From contig CAZIPT010000016.1 in the NCBI GenBank assembly GCA_964541375.1, positions 1-36,539 on the forward strand: 36,539 bases of DNA, in the 5' to 3' direction. A program made the position numbers and the translations under genes. Below, piece after piece: positions 15,248 to 22,963 of this stretch. Origin of the DNA: JBAXEO01 sp964541375 (lineage in GTDB: Bacteria; Actinomycetota; Coriobacteriia; Anaerosomatales; JAAXUF01). The notes under the pieces were generated by a model. It had not been told where the DNA came from, did not search any database, and worked only from the letters and a program-made list of their open reading frames with translations. Each line of letters opens with the position of its first letter. Position 1 is the stretch's first letter.

Positions 15248-15922
15248 ATGCCAACGGTTCTTGTGGTCGACGACAACGAGAAGATCGTGGCGGTTCTCGC
15301 CGAGTACCTGCGAGCCGACGGCTACACCGCGCTCACCGCCGCAGACGGTCTCGCTGCTGTAGCCGCGGCCGCCGAGAACCGCATCGATCTCGCCCTCGTC
15401 GATGTAATGCTGCCCGGGATCGACGGGTTGGAGCTCACCCGCCGCTTCCAGGCCGAGGCGATTCCCGTGATCCTGGTGACAGCGCGCACCGACGAGGTGG
15501 ACCGCTTGGTGGGACTCGAGATCGGTGCCGACGACTACATCACCAAGCCGTTCAGTCCGCGTGAAGTCGTCGCGCGCGTGAAGGCGGTCCTGCGCCGCTG
15601 CTCCCGGGAGCAGGCGGGCCCGAGTGTCATCCGCGTGGGCGACCTCACTCTCGACCACGACCGCCGAGAAGTCCTTCTCGGCGACACGGTGATCGATCTG
15701 ACGCGCTCGGAGTTCGACATACTGGCGACCATGGCGGCACACCCGGGTCGCGTGTACAGCAGACTGCAGCTGCTCGAGGCGGCATCAGGCGACGCGTTCG
15801 ACGGCTATGAGCGTACGGTCGACGCACACATCAAGAACATCCGCCGCAAGCTCGCCGAGGACCCCAAAGAGCCGCGCCACGTGCGCACGGTCTTTGGCGT
15901 CGGCTACAAGGTCGAGGCGTAG
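15248..15922 (+). CDS. OmpR-family response regulator
   Basis: A 224-residue two-domain transcription regulator. The receiver domain (1-120) has VVDDNEK, the phospho-acceptor Asp in LALVDVMLPGIDG, and the Lys in DDYITKPFSPREV. The winged-helix DNA-binding domain (about 130-224) has VIDLTRSEFDILATMAAHPG, VYSRLQLLEAASGD and a VDAHIKNIRRKL recognition helix, ending TVFGVGYKVEA. ATG 15248 has a GGAGG site. It is 4 bases before its partner kinase. OmpR-type regulators bind direct repeats spaced 11 bases apart, which fits the GTTCA arrays nearby. Confidence 0.96.
   Translation: MPTVLVVDDNEKIVAVLAEYLRADGYTALTAADGLAAVAAAAENRIDLALVDVMLPGIDGLELTRRFQAEAIPVILVTARTDEVDRLVGLEIGADDYITKPFSPREVVARVKAVLRRCSREQAGPSVIRVGDLTLDHDRREVLLGDTVIDLTRSEFDILATMAAHPGRVYSRLQLLEAASGDAFDGYERTVDAHIKNIRRKLAEDPKEPRHVRTVFGVGYKVEA
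15662..15683. repeat. Inverted pair of the abundant GCCGAGAA octamer
   Basis: Two oppositely oriented GCCGAGAA copies (15663-15670 and 15675-15682) form a perfect inverted repeat with 10-base arms and a 2-base centre, inside the response-regulator gene between the receiver and the DNA-binding domain. Confidence 0.6.
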
Positions 15923-15926
15923 CGGT

Positions 15927-17039
15927 ATGCGCAGAATGAGTCTGGTCTTCCAGATGTTCATCTCGATCCTGCTGGTCGCACTCGCAGCGGTGCTCGCAGT
16001 CGGACTCATCGCCCGAGACGCGCTCGCCCGCGCCTTCGACACCTACCTCGCCACTCTCCCGACACCTGCAGGCGGCATGCATATGGGACGCGGTCGAGCG
16101 ATGCTCGGCGCCGCCGAGCAGACCTTCGTCGCGACCGTCGACCGCAGCGTCTACCTGGGCGCCTTCGTTGCGATCGTGATCGCGGTCATCGCCGCTCTGC
16201 TCCTGGCGCGCTACCTGACGCGGCCGATGCGCAAGCTCGAAGTCGCCGCCGAGAACCTCGCCGCCGGTGACCTCGCGCACCGGGTCGACGTGGCCGGCCC
16301 TGCCGAGGTCGCCGCATTGGGTGTCGCGTTCAACTCGATGGCCGACTCGCTCGAGCCGGCCGAGGTTCTGCGCCGGCGTCTCGTCGCCGACGTCGCGCAT
16401 GAGCTCCGAAACCCCATCGCCGCAGCCCGTGTTCAGGCCGAGGGTATGGCCGAGGGGATCTTGGTTGCCGACGTCCCGCGTCTCGACTCACTCGTCGAGG
16501 ACCTGCAGCACCTGTCGGTACTCGTCGATGACCTCCAAGACCTCGCCGTGGCGGAGGCGGGCCGAATGCACTACGAGTTCGGCCCCGTGGACCTGACCGA
16601 CCTCGCTCGCCGAGAGGCAGAGCGCGCACGCGCGACGGCTCGCGAAGGCGTGGACGTCATCGTCGAATCCTCCGGTAACGCGCTGATGGTGACCGCCGAC
16701 GAGCGACGGCTCTCCCAAGTCCTCCGCAATCTGCTGACGAATGCGACACGCCACACGTCGCACGGGTCAGTCACCATACTGGTGGACCAGATCGAGGCCA
16801 GCGCCCGCGTACGAGTGATCGACACCGGCGAGGGCATCCCCGAGACCGACCTCCCGCACGTCTTCGAGCGCTTCTACCGAGCGGACTCCGCGCGCGCCGC
16901 CAAGACAGGCGGAGCGGGGCTCGGTCTGGCCATCTCGAAGTCGATCGTCGAGGACCACTCTGGGACGATCTTCGCCAAGAGCGTGCTGGGCGAGGGAACT
17001 ACGGTGGGATTCTCACTGCCCCTCGCAGGGAGAGGTTAG
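15927..17039 (+). CDS. Sensor histidine kinase (HAMP, HisKA, HATPase)
   Basis: A 370-residue membrane kinase paired with the preceding regulator. A first membrane helix (about residues 6-28) and a second (about 74-95) flank a short extracytoplasmic loop of about 45 residues with Met/His (GGMHMGRG). HAMP follows (about 96-148), then the H box RLVADVAHELRNP with the phospho-histidine, the N box LRNLLTNATRHT, G1 DTGEGIP, F box VFERFYR and G2 GAGLGLAIS. The start could be ATG 15927 or, in frame, ATG 15936. The short Met/His-bearing sensor loop is reminiscent of metal or envelope-stress sensors, but the stimulus is unknown. Confidence 0.95.
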   Translation: MRRMSLVFQMFISILLVALAAVLAVGLIARDALARAFDTYLATLPTPAGGMHMGRGRAMLGAAEQTFVATVDRSVYLGAFVAIVIAVIAALLLARYLTRPMRKLEVAAENLAAGDLAHRVDVAGPAEVAALGVAFNSMADSLEPAEVLRRRLVADVAHELRNPIAAARVQAEGMAEGILVADVPRLDSLVEDLQHLSVLVDDLQDLAVAEAGRMHYEFGPVDLTDLARREAERARATAREGVDVIVESSGNALMVTADERRLSQVLRNLLTNATRHTSHGSVTILVDQIEASARVRVIDTGEGIPETDLPHVFERFYRADSARAAKTGGAGLGLAISKSIVEDHSGTIFAKSVLGEGTTVGFSLPLAGRG

Positions 17040-17114
17040 GACGCCAGCCCACCCGGCCCGCCTTTAGCCTGCGGGTATACTTCTGATACTTCCCGCCTTC
17101 AGAGGAGCGCGTCA

Positions 17115-17720
17115 GTGCCCCACGAGAAGTTCGACATCGCCAAACTGGAGCGCCTCAACGATGTGGCGCGATTCGAGTACCTGGATCCCGAGGTCATGTG
17201 GTCGGCCGCCGCTACTCCCGATGCGCGCACGATCATCGAGATCGGGGCCGGCACCGGCCTCTACGCGTGCCGTTTCGCCGACCTCGCACCCAAGGCCGAC
17301 GTGTACGCCGCCGACATCGAACCGGTCATGGTGCGGTGGATGTACGAACACCGCCCGGCAGCACTGTCCGGCCGCCTCCATCCGATCCTCGCCGAGGAGA
17401 CCAAAGTCCCCTTGCCCACGGGAGACGCCGACCTGGTCTTGATGATCAACGTCCACCATGAGCTCGCGGATCCTCGTTCCAGTTACTGCGAGGCGCTTCG
17501 GTTGCTCAAGATCGACGGCACACTGCTGGTCGCCGACTGGCGCCCTGGTGACACCGGCTCGGGCCCGCCGCAAGCCGTGCGAGCAAGCGCGGAGCAGATC
17601 GCCGAGCTCTTGTCGGCAGTCGGGTTCTACAAGATCGAGAAGCACGACGGTCTGGTTCGACACTCGCTGCTCACTGCTCGAAAGGCCGCCGTCTGCGGCA
17701 CGGGGATCCACATCAAGTAG
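17115..17720 (+). CDS. Class I SAM-dependent methyltransferase
   Basis: A 201-residue methyltransferase of the UbiE/type-11 class. Motif I is IIEIGAGTGLYACRFA (about residues 40-55), followed by an acidic residue after the second strand (YAADIEPVM). The post-motif region ADLVLMINVHHEL and the strand LLKIDGTLLVADWRPGD complete the fold. GTG 17115 is preceded by AGAGGAG, and a TATACT -10-like element lies at 17076-17081. The substrate is not evident. It is followed 37 bases later by the NifX-like gene on the same strand, so the two may be co-transcribed. Methyltransferases beside NifX-like genes are frequent in anaerobes, but a joint function is not established. Confidence 0.88.
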   Translation: MPHEKFDIAKLERLNDVARFEYLDPEVMWSAAATPDARTIIEIGAGTGLYACRFADLAPKADVYAADIEPVMVRWMYEHRPAALSGRLHPILAEETKVPLPTGDADLVLMINVHHELADPRSSYCEALRLLKIDGTLLVADWRPGDTGSGPPQAVRASAEQIAELLSAVGFYKIEKHDGLVRHSLLTARKAAVCGTGIHIK

Positions 17721-17757
17721 CTCGCGCGAGACCACACGCCCCCGAAAGGAGCGCCGC

Positions 17758-18135
17758 ATGTCCCAGCTCATACGCATCGCCGTGCCCAGCAACGGTCCGG
17801 GCGGAATCGATGCGCCGCGTTCGAGCCACTTCGGTCACGCGGACTCGTTCACCATAGTCGACGTAAAGGATGGATCGATCGTGGGCGGCACGTCGTTCAT
17901 GAACCCTCCCCACACCCAGGGTGGCTGCGGCCTCACGGTTGCGGGACTCGCCGAGCAAGGCGTGAGCGTGGCAATCGTCGCTGGAATGGGTGGCGGTCCC
18001 CTCTCGGCGATGAATCGCGTGGGAATTGCCGCGTATCACGACGACCAATCTCCGACTCCGCGTGCGGCGGTCGAGGCGTACCTCACAGGCGGGCTCTCGG
18101 CATTCGATGGCTCGAATGTCTGCGCAGGGCACTAG
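17758..18135 (+). CDS. NifX/NifB-type dinitrogenase iron-molybdenum cofactor domain protein
   Basis: A 125-residue single-domain protein of the NifX/NafY/NifB-C family. Hallmarks are the N-terminal IAVPSN, SSHFGHADSFTIVDV, the GGCGLTVAGLAEQGVSV segment, and AGMGGGPLSAMNRVGIAAY. Family members carry iron-sulfur or metal-cluster intermediates. Stand-alone versions are common in anaerobes without nitrogenase. His residues (HFGH) and Cys at about 60 and near the C-terminus (CAGH) could ligate metal. ATG 17758 has AAAGGAG. No nif structural gene is present. Confidence 0.92.
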   Translation: MSQLIRIAVPSNGPGGIDAPRSSHFGHADSFTIVDVKDGSIVGGTSFMNPPHTQGGCGLTVAGLAEQGVSVAIVAGMGGGPLSAMNRVGIAAYHDDQSPTPRAAVEAYLTGGLSAFDGSNVCAGH

Positions 18136-18161
18136 GAACGCCGCCCGCACGATACGGCAAG

Positions 18162-18189
18162 AGGGGCGAGGCCATCTGGCCCCGCCCCT
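18162..18189. terminator. Bidirectional terminator hairpin between nifX-like and napH-like genes
   Basis: Stem of AGGGGCG/CGCCCCT, one A-C mismatch, then GGCC/GGCC closed by ATCT. It lies between two convergent genes. The plus-strand flank is TGGTCTTG and the minus-strand flank is TTGCCGTATC, so T-tracts are weak. The size and position still favour a terminator. Confidence 0.65.
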
Positions 18190-18222
18190 TGGTCTTGTCG
18201 CTGCCGACGCTGCGAGCAGGCG

Positions 18223-19434
18223 CTACCTGGTCTGACCGAGCTCCTCGGCGATGAACTCGCGCACGTCTGTGTGAACATCGAAGCCGTACGTCGGCGCAAG
18301 GTCCTTGATCTTGTCCTTCATCTCGCCTGGCTTGACGCCGAACTTCGCCTGGAACTTGGCCTCCGGAATGCCGGTGGCCTTTGAGATCTCGGCGAATGTC
18401 ATGCTGCCCTTGATCTCCTCGACGTTGACCGTGCCCGACTTCTGGACCGTCTCGGTCAGCGAGGGGATGGTCCATGCGAAGCTGCCGGCAGCAGTGGTCA
18501 GGCCGATCGACCCCGCGATGATCACGATGACGATGCCGAGAACGGCGAGGGGCTTAAGCGCCTTGCCGCCTCGAGGCCAACCTGAGGTGGAGACCTCCAG
18601 GGTGTCCCTGACCGGGCACACGTTGACGCATTCGCCGCAGTCGATGCACTCGGCGTCGTTGACGACCGGCACGGTGGAGACAGTCACGTTGACCGGGCAC
18701 ACCTTGTCGCAGGCCTTGCAGTCGATGCAGGTGTTCTCATTGCGCCGCACCTTGAAAAGCGAGATGCGAGAAATCGCGCCTAAGAATCCGCCCATCGGAC
18801 AGAGGTACTTACAGAAGAAGCGGTCGTAAACCACCGAGCCGACCAGGGAGACGCCCAAGACGATGAGGCCGGCCCAGAACTCGGTGAGAACCTCCGGCGA
18901 AGTCAGGTGCATCCACGCCACCCACGGGTCGTACGGACGGATGACCAAGCTGGCTGCCTGCCAGGACCACGCCACGAACACGATCAGCACGACGTACTTC
19001 AGGTAGCGGGCGGGCCTATCTATCGCCGCGGGCACCGTGGGTCGGTTTCCTCGGAAGATCACATGACCGATCTTGCCGAAGAACTCCTGCAATGCGCCCA
19101 GCGGACATATGTAACCGCAGAACGACCGGCGGAACACCACTGCGATCAGCAGCACAACGCCCATGAGGATCACGCTTGAAACAGCGACGCGCTGGATGAG
19201 CTGCATAGACACGACCATCGACCAGAACGTCTCGATGCCGCCGAACGGGCACAATGCATCGACGCCGACGACCGGGACTCCGAATCGGTGCGCCGTGCCA
19301 ATGACGGTAACGATGACGAGCCCGAGCGCCAGCACGACGAGGCGCACTGCGCGGCTCCGGCGCTGAGCCGATCGGTCGCTTTTGTCGGCGTGCGCCGGCT
19401 GTCTTGGGGCCGATGGGTCGGTAGTCTGGTTCAC
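18223..19434 (-). CDS. NapH-like membrane polyferredoxin with C-terminal helical domain
   Basis: A 403-residue integral membrane protein. Hydrophobic segments lie at about 32-48, 82-100, 146-164, 186-203 and 295-318. Two membrane-adjacent Cys motifs, FCGYICPLGALQ (106-110) and FCKYLCPMGG (208-212), are typical of NapH/NosR-type proteins. Two [4Fe-4S] motifs follow, CIDCKACDKVCP (236-247) and CIDCGECVNVCP (263-274). A C-terminal domain (335-395, MTFAEISKATGIPEAKF) is found in some relatives. GTG 19434 has GAGGAG; the frame is open far upstream but only antisense to the next gene. It probably moves electrons through the membrane to an unidentified reductase. Confidence 0.9.
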   Translation of the reverse strand: MNQTTDPSAPRQPAHADKSDRSAQRRSRAVRLVVLALGLVIVTVIGTAHRFGVPVVGVDALCPFGGIETFWSMVVSMQLIQRVAVSSVILMGVVLLIAVVFRRSFCGYICPLGALQEFFGKIGHVIFRGNRPTVPAAIDRPARYLKYVVLIVFVAWSWQAASLVIRPYDPWVAWMHLTSPEVLTEFWAGLIVLGVSLVGSVVYDRFFCKYLCPMGGFLGAISRISLFKVRRNENTCIDCKACDKVCPVNVTVSTVPVVNDAECIDCGECVNVCPVRDTLEVSTSGWPRGGKALKPLAVLGIVIVIIAGSIGLTTAAGSFAWTIPSLTETVQKSGTVNVEEIKGSMTFAEISKATGIPEAKFQAKFGVKPGEMKDKIKDLAPTYGFDVHTDVREFIAEELGQTR

Positions 19435-19456
19435 GATGTCTCCTCGAGTTGAGTAC

Positions 19457-19501
19457 GATACCCTCTGAGGTATACGCATCTCGCGTGAACGACTCGTGAA
19501 C
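19457..19501. promoter_or_regulatory. Divergent regulatory region with 11-base GTGAACG repeats and a small inverted repeat
   Basis: GTGAAC occurs at 19485-19490 and 19496-19501, exactly 11 bases apart. On the minus strand this reads as tandem GTTCAC, the same unit found at 14474-14511. An inverted repeat ATACC-CTCTGA-GGTAT (about 19458-19473) lies beside it, towards the napH-like gene. The region separates the napH-like gene (minus) from the cofactor-sulfurase-like gene (plus). Confidence 0.5.
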
Positions 19502-19584
19502 GTCGGTGTGGTTTCGTGTGAGAATCCGACTAGACTACTCAGTGCGCGACTCCCCCGCGCGCCCCCGAGCAGGGAGATGCCCGT

Positions 19585-21036
19585 ATGTCGAAGCGCTTCG
19601 AAGACGTCCGGTTCGCCGAGGCCCTCGCGACCTTCGTCGCCGAGAACCCCGGCTACGACGCTAACTCGGTCGACGAGGTGCGCCGACGTGAGTACGGGCG
19701 CCTCGATCGTCTCGGCCACGTCTATCTCGACTACACGGGCGGCGGGCTGTACGCCGAGTCGCAGATCCGAGAACACCTTGATCTGTTGGGCGACTCGGTT
19801 CTGGGCAATCCTCACTCCAAGAACCCCACCTCGCTCGCGAGCACTCAGATGGTGGATGAGACGCGTGCGGCGGTGCTCGAGTTCTTCTCGGCGGATCCGG
19901 CGGAGTACGACGTGATCTTCACCTCGAACGCGAGCGGCGCGCTCAAGCTCGTCGGCGAGTCGTACCCGTTTGGCGAGAACGACCGGTATCTGCTGACGTA
20001 CGACAACCACAACTCCGTGAATGGCGTGCGCAAGTTCGCACGCTCGCGCGGCGCAAGCGTCACCTATCTGCCGGTCGGCGAGCCCGACCTGCGACTGGAC
20101 TGCAAGATGGTCACCACCGAGCTCGAGCACGCCACGCCCGGCGCGAACAATCTCTTCGCCTTTCCCGCCCAGAGCAACTTCAGCGGCGTCCAGCACCCCA
20201 TCGAATGGGTCGACCAGGCCCGCGAGCTGGGCTGGGACGTGATCCTCGACTGCGCCGCGTTCGCGCCCACCAACCGGCTCGATCTGTCGGAGGTCGGTCC
20301 GGACTTCGTGCCGCTGTCGTTCTACAAGATGTTCGGCTACCCCACCGGCTCGGGTGCACTGATCGCCCGCCGAGAAGCTCTCAAGAAGCTCAACCGGCCG
20401 TGGTTCGCAGGCGGCACCATCACGCTCGCCTCGGTTCAGGGCGATAGCTGGTATCACCTGGCTCCGGGCCACACCGGCTTCGAGGACGGCACCGTCGACT
20501 ACCTGGGGTTGCCCGCGGTCCGCATCGGGCTGTCCCACGTTGCCGCTCTCGGCATTGACGCGATCCACGACCGAGTCGTCGCGCTCACGGCTTGGCTCCT
20601 GGGCGAGATGGGGCGTCTACGGCACTCCAACGGTGCGCCGATGGTGCGGATCTTCGGCCCCAAGGACATGGACTGCCGAGGAGGAACGGTGGCGTTCTAC
20701 CTCTTGGCCCCGGATGGCACCGCCTACGACGTCGACCGCATGGAGGAGCTCGCCGGCCGAGACAGGATATCGCTGCGGACCGGCTGCTTCTGCAACCCCG
20801 GCGACGGGGAGGTCGCACACAACATCACGCGTGACGACATGGCCGAGTGCTTCGTGGGCCACGAGTCGCCGGTGACGTTCACCGAGTGCCACGACATCAT
20901 CAGGGACGCAAGCGGCAAGATGCCCAACACCATGAGGGTGTCCTTTGGGCTTGCCTCGACGTTTGGAGACGCGTTCCGGTTCATGGCGTTCGCCGAGGAC
21001 TTCTGCGACGTGCCAGCGAACGCGATTCGCGACTAG
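19585..21036 (+). CDS. Class V aminotransferase-fold PLP enzyme, molybdenum cofactor sulfurase-like
   Basis: A 483-residue PLP-dependent protein. The Schiff-base lysine is Lys248 in FVPLSFYKMFGYPTG, and the phosphate-binding region includes FTSNASGALKLVGE. The late motif LRTGCFCNPGDGE (Cys401, Cys403) is the signature of eukaryote-type molybdenum cofactor sulfurases and related cysteine desulfurases, where a Cys carries the persulfide. The MOSC domain of full-length MOCOS proteins is absent, so this equals only the desulfurase half. ATG 19585 has a GGGAG site. No molybdoenzyme gene is in the window; the sulfur acceptor is unknown. It lies divergent from the napH-like gene. Confidence 0.9.
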   Translation: MSKRFEDVRFAEALATFVAENPGYDANSVDEVRRREYGRLDRLGHVYLDYTGGGLYAESQIREHLDLLGDSVLGNPHSKNPTSLASTQMVDETRAAVLEFFSADPAEYDVIFTSNASGALKLVGESYPFGENDRYLLTYDNHNSVNGVRKFARSRGASVTYLPVGEPDLRLDCKMVTTELEHATPGANNLFAFPAQSNFSGVQHPIEWVDQARELGWDVILDCAAFAPTNRLDLSEVGPDFVPLSFYKMFGYPTGSGALIARREALKKLNRPWFAGGTITLASVQGDSWYHLAPGHTGFEDGTVDYLGLPAVRIGLSHVAALGIDAIHDRVVALTAWLLGEMGRLRHSNGAPMVRIFGPKDMDCRGGTVAFYLLAPDGTAYDVDRMEELAGRDRISLRTGCFCNPGDGEVAHNITRDDMAECFVGHESPVTFTECHDIIRDASGKMPNTMRVSFGLASTFGDAFRFMAFAEDFCDVPANAIRD

Positions 21037-21048
21037 GGCTCGCCCTAG
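21033..21048. repeat. Perfect inverted repeat spanning two convergent stop codons
   Basis: CTAGGGC-TC-GCCCTAG has 7-base arms. Each outer CTAG contains the TAG stop of one of the two converging genes. It may act as a compact shared termination hairpin, though the 2-base spacer means the inner pairs must open. Confidence 0.5.
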
Positions 21049-21533
21049 GATCCGCGCTTGGCGGTGACTTCCCCGATCTCAAAGGTGAGCAGACGGAACC
21101 GCTTGAGAGCGTCGTCGGTGTCAAGCTTGTTGCGCGCGAAGATGGCCTCGGCGTCTGACGGCGACTCCAGCTGGCCGATCAGCGTACGCATCCCGGCCCG
21201 GATGTCATCGGGGTCCTCGGCAAGGCGCATCTCCCCCGTCATCACGACCGACTCGAACGGGTGGGCGCACCCGCCAAACTGATAGCCGAGGTCGGCAACG
21301 ACTGTCGCGCACGCCTTGGGGTTGCGCGCGATGATGTCGAGCTTGCGCCCAGCATTGGCGACGTGAAAGCAGAGCCGGCGGTTGGCTTTATCGAAGCCGC
21401 ACGAGAGGGTGACGACGTAGGGCTCGTCGCCGTCGGCGAGCGCGATCGTGGCGTAGCGCGCCTGCGAGAGCAGCCGGTCTATCTCGACCGCATCGGTGAT
21501 CTGGCGGTCTGCTCGGCGGAGTGGGTGAGCCAT
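21045..21533 (-). CDS. Pyridoxamine 5'-phosphate oxidase-like flavoprotein (NimA type)
   Basis: A 162-residue split-barrel FMN-binding protein. It begins with PLRRADRQITDAVEIDRLL and continues with ARYATIALADGDEPYVVTLSCGFD and LCFHVANAGRKLDIIARNPKACATV, the pattern of NimA/5-nitroimidazole-resistance-type members. These are small flavin- or haem-binding reductases of anaerobes, and many have no known substrate. ATG 21533 has AAGGAG 9 bases upstream. The gene is monocistronic and convergent with the PLP-enzyme gene. Confidence 0.9.
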   Translation of the reverse strand: MAHPLRRADRQITDAVEIDRLLSQARYATIALADGDEPYVVTLSCGFDKANRRLCFHVANAGRKLDIIARNPKACATVVADLGYQFGGCAHPFESVVMTGEMRLAEDPDDIRAGMRTLIGQLESPSDAEAIFARNKLDTDDALKRFRLLTFEIGEVTAKRGS

Positions 21534-21609
21534 GTCCGGGTACTCCTTGTGATCAGGGGCGAGTGACCGCCCGAGGGTATCACGCGCGCGTCATGCGGCG
21601 AGCTCCTGT

Positions 21610-22431
21610 TCAGTCGCCCGGAGGAGACGCGGCGTACGCCGAGCGGGCGGCGGCGATGGCAACCTGGTAGAGCGCGATGTCGTCCGCCGATGCTATCCCG
21701 CCGTCGTCGCAGACGATCAGGCCGCGCGAGCGGGCGGCACGGCCCGCGGCCTCGCCCAGCGCGGTGGGATCGCCGGCCAGCGCACCAGCGACAATGCCGC
21801 CAAGTGCCACCAGCCCCGAGGCGCGAGCGGCATCGATCGAGGTGTCGAGCGCGTCCGGAGCGATGCCGGCCAGATGCAACGCCGAGAACCCCGCGCGCGA
21901 CAGCGACGGCATGAGCGACCGGACGTCACCGTCGGAGTGAAACGCCACGAGACCGCCGCGGCTCAGCACCTCGGCGGCGGCGGCACGGTAGCAGGGCAGC
22001 AGCGCATCGAGCGCGAAGTCCGGCGACATGAGCGGACCGCTCGCGCCGGCGAGGTCGTCGGCGACAAGGACCACATCGGCACCCCCGACAACGCCGGCGC
22101 GGACCGACTCCAGCACCGCATGCAGCGCCTCGGCGAGCGGTGCCGCGAGCGCGCCGGGCTCGCCCGCGGTCAACCGAAGCGCCTCCGGCCAGCCGAGCAG
22201 CCCCGCGACCCTGCCGAACACACCCGACACCGCCCAGACGACGGCGGTGTCCAGGTCGTGGAGCTGGGCTCCCAGTACGCGGGCATCCGGATGCTCGGCG
22301 GGGACGAACGCGAAGTCGAGCTCGAGTGAGCGCGCGAGACCGACGATCGACGAAGTAGGAACCCACGTCGCGCCCACCACGAGGCCGACGCTCTCGCCGC
22401 GCAAAGCTGAGACCGCAGAGGCTCGACTCAT
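21610..22431 (-). CDS. Uroporphyrinogen decarboxylase-like (UroD superfamily) protein
   Basis: A 273-residue TIM-barrel protein of the UroD/methyltransferase superfamily. Key stretches are the catalytic-face region DVVLVADDLAG, then PLMSPDFALDALLPCYR and LVAFHSDGDVRSLMPSLSRAGFSALHL. The HxCG zinc-thiol motif of corrinoid methyltransferases reads HSDGD here, so a MtaA-type zinc site is not present. The protein is also short compared with true HemE (about 340). ATG 22431 has a GGGGGAG site. It is 38 bases downstream of the 122-residue gene on the same strand, so the two probably form an operon. The substrate is unknown. Confidence 0.8.
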   Translation of the reverse strand: MSRASAVSALRGESVGLVVGATWVPTSSIVGLARSLELDFAFVPAEHPDARVLGAQLHDLDTAVVWAVSGVFGRVAGLLGWPEALRLTAGEPGALAAPLAEALHAVLESVRAGVVGGADVVLVADDLAGASGPLMSPDFALDALLPCYRAAAAEVLSRGGLVAFHSDGDVRSLMPSLSRAGFSALHLAGIAPDALDTSIDAARASGLVALGGIVAGALAGDPTALGEAAGRAARSRGLIVCDDGGIASADDIALYQVAIAAARSAYAASPPGD

Positions 22432-22469
22432 GTCCGCTCCCCCGCCTGCGGTCGTGGGGCGCGCTCGGT

Positions 22470-22838
22470 CTAGGCGTACGCGTCCCACACGCGTTCGACT
22501 TCCCGCTCCCAGAATCCGCGCGGGTCATCGAGAGCGGGTAGTCCGAGCTCCTCGGCTGCGAAGATGAAATAGCCCTCACCCGGCATGCCGGTGTCAGCCC
22601 TGACCACCAGCGATGCGACCATGATGCCGCGCTCGGCCTCCGCCGCGGTATCGACCTCTCCCAATAGCGACATGATCGCCGAGGAGCGCGCGCTGACTCG
22701 GCCGTCAAACACGCGGCGCGCGACCTCACCGTAGGTGACCGTTGAACGCGCGGCGGCGGTCTCTGCGAGGAGCCGTTCGAGGGCGAGTCGGCGGTCGGCC
22801 CACTCTTCTGCCGAGAAGCCCCACCTTCGCTCGCCCAT
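22470..22838 (-). CDS. Conserved hypothetical protein, 122 residues
   Basis: Starts at ATG 22838 with GGAGG 6 bases upstream, shortly downstream of tmRNA on the same strand. Notable segments are STVTYGEVARRVFDGRVSA (about residues 32-50), MSLLGEVD, RGIMVASLVVRADTGMPGEG and YFIFAAEELGL. The pattern of a helical YGEVA region followed by a strand and TGMPGEGYF resembles a small family of bacterial proteins of unknown function seen in varied contexts. It has no signal or membrane segment. Co-transcription with the UroD-like gene is likely. Confidence 0.75.
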   Translation of the reverse strand: MGERRWGFSAEEWADRRLALERLLAETAAARSTVTYGEVARRVFDGRVSARSSAIMSLLGEVDTAAEAERGIMVASLVVRADTGMPGEGYFIFAAEELGLPALDDPRGFWEREVERVWDAYA

Positions 22839-22901
22839 CGTTCGCCTCCGTAGGCCGTGACCACGTGTACGGCATTGTAGCGTGGCCGAAAGACCACGAA
22901 A

Positions 22902-22928
22902 GCCCGCCGGCTCGATGAGCCGACGGGC
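22902..22928 (-). terminator. Rho-independent terminator of tmRNA
   Basis: On the minus strand a hairpin with arms GCCCG(T)CGGCTC / GAGCCG(G)CGGGC, one internal mismatch and a 3-base loop, followed by TTTCGTGGTCTTT. It starts about 36 bases after the tmRNA 3' end. Confidence 0.8.
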
Positions 22929-22963
22929 CATACGGCGCCGCTTCCGCGGTGCCGGTGGATTGC

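Noticed and set aside
19458..19473. NarL-type 7-2-7 binding site
   Set aside because: The inverted repeat has the wrong arm sequence and spacing for NarL heptamers.
19435..20568. N-terminal extension of the napH-like open frame by 378 codons
   Set aside because: It is antisense to the PLP-enzyme gene and precedes a good GTG start with GAGGAG site at 19434.
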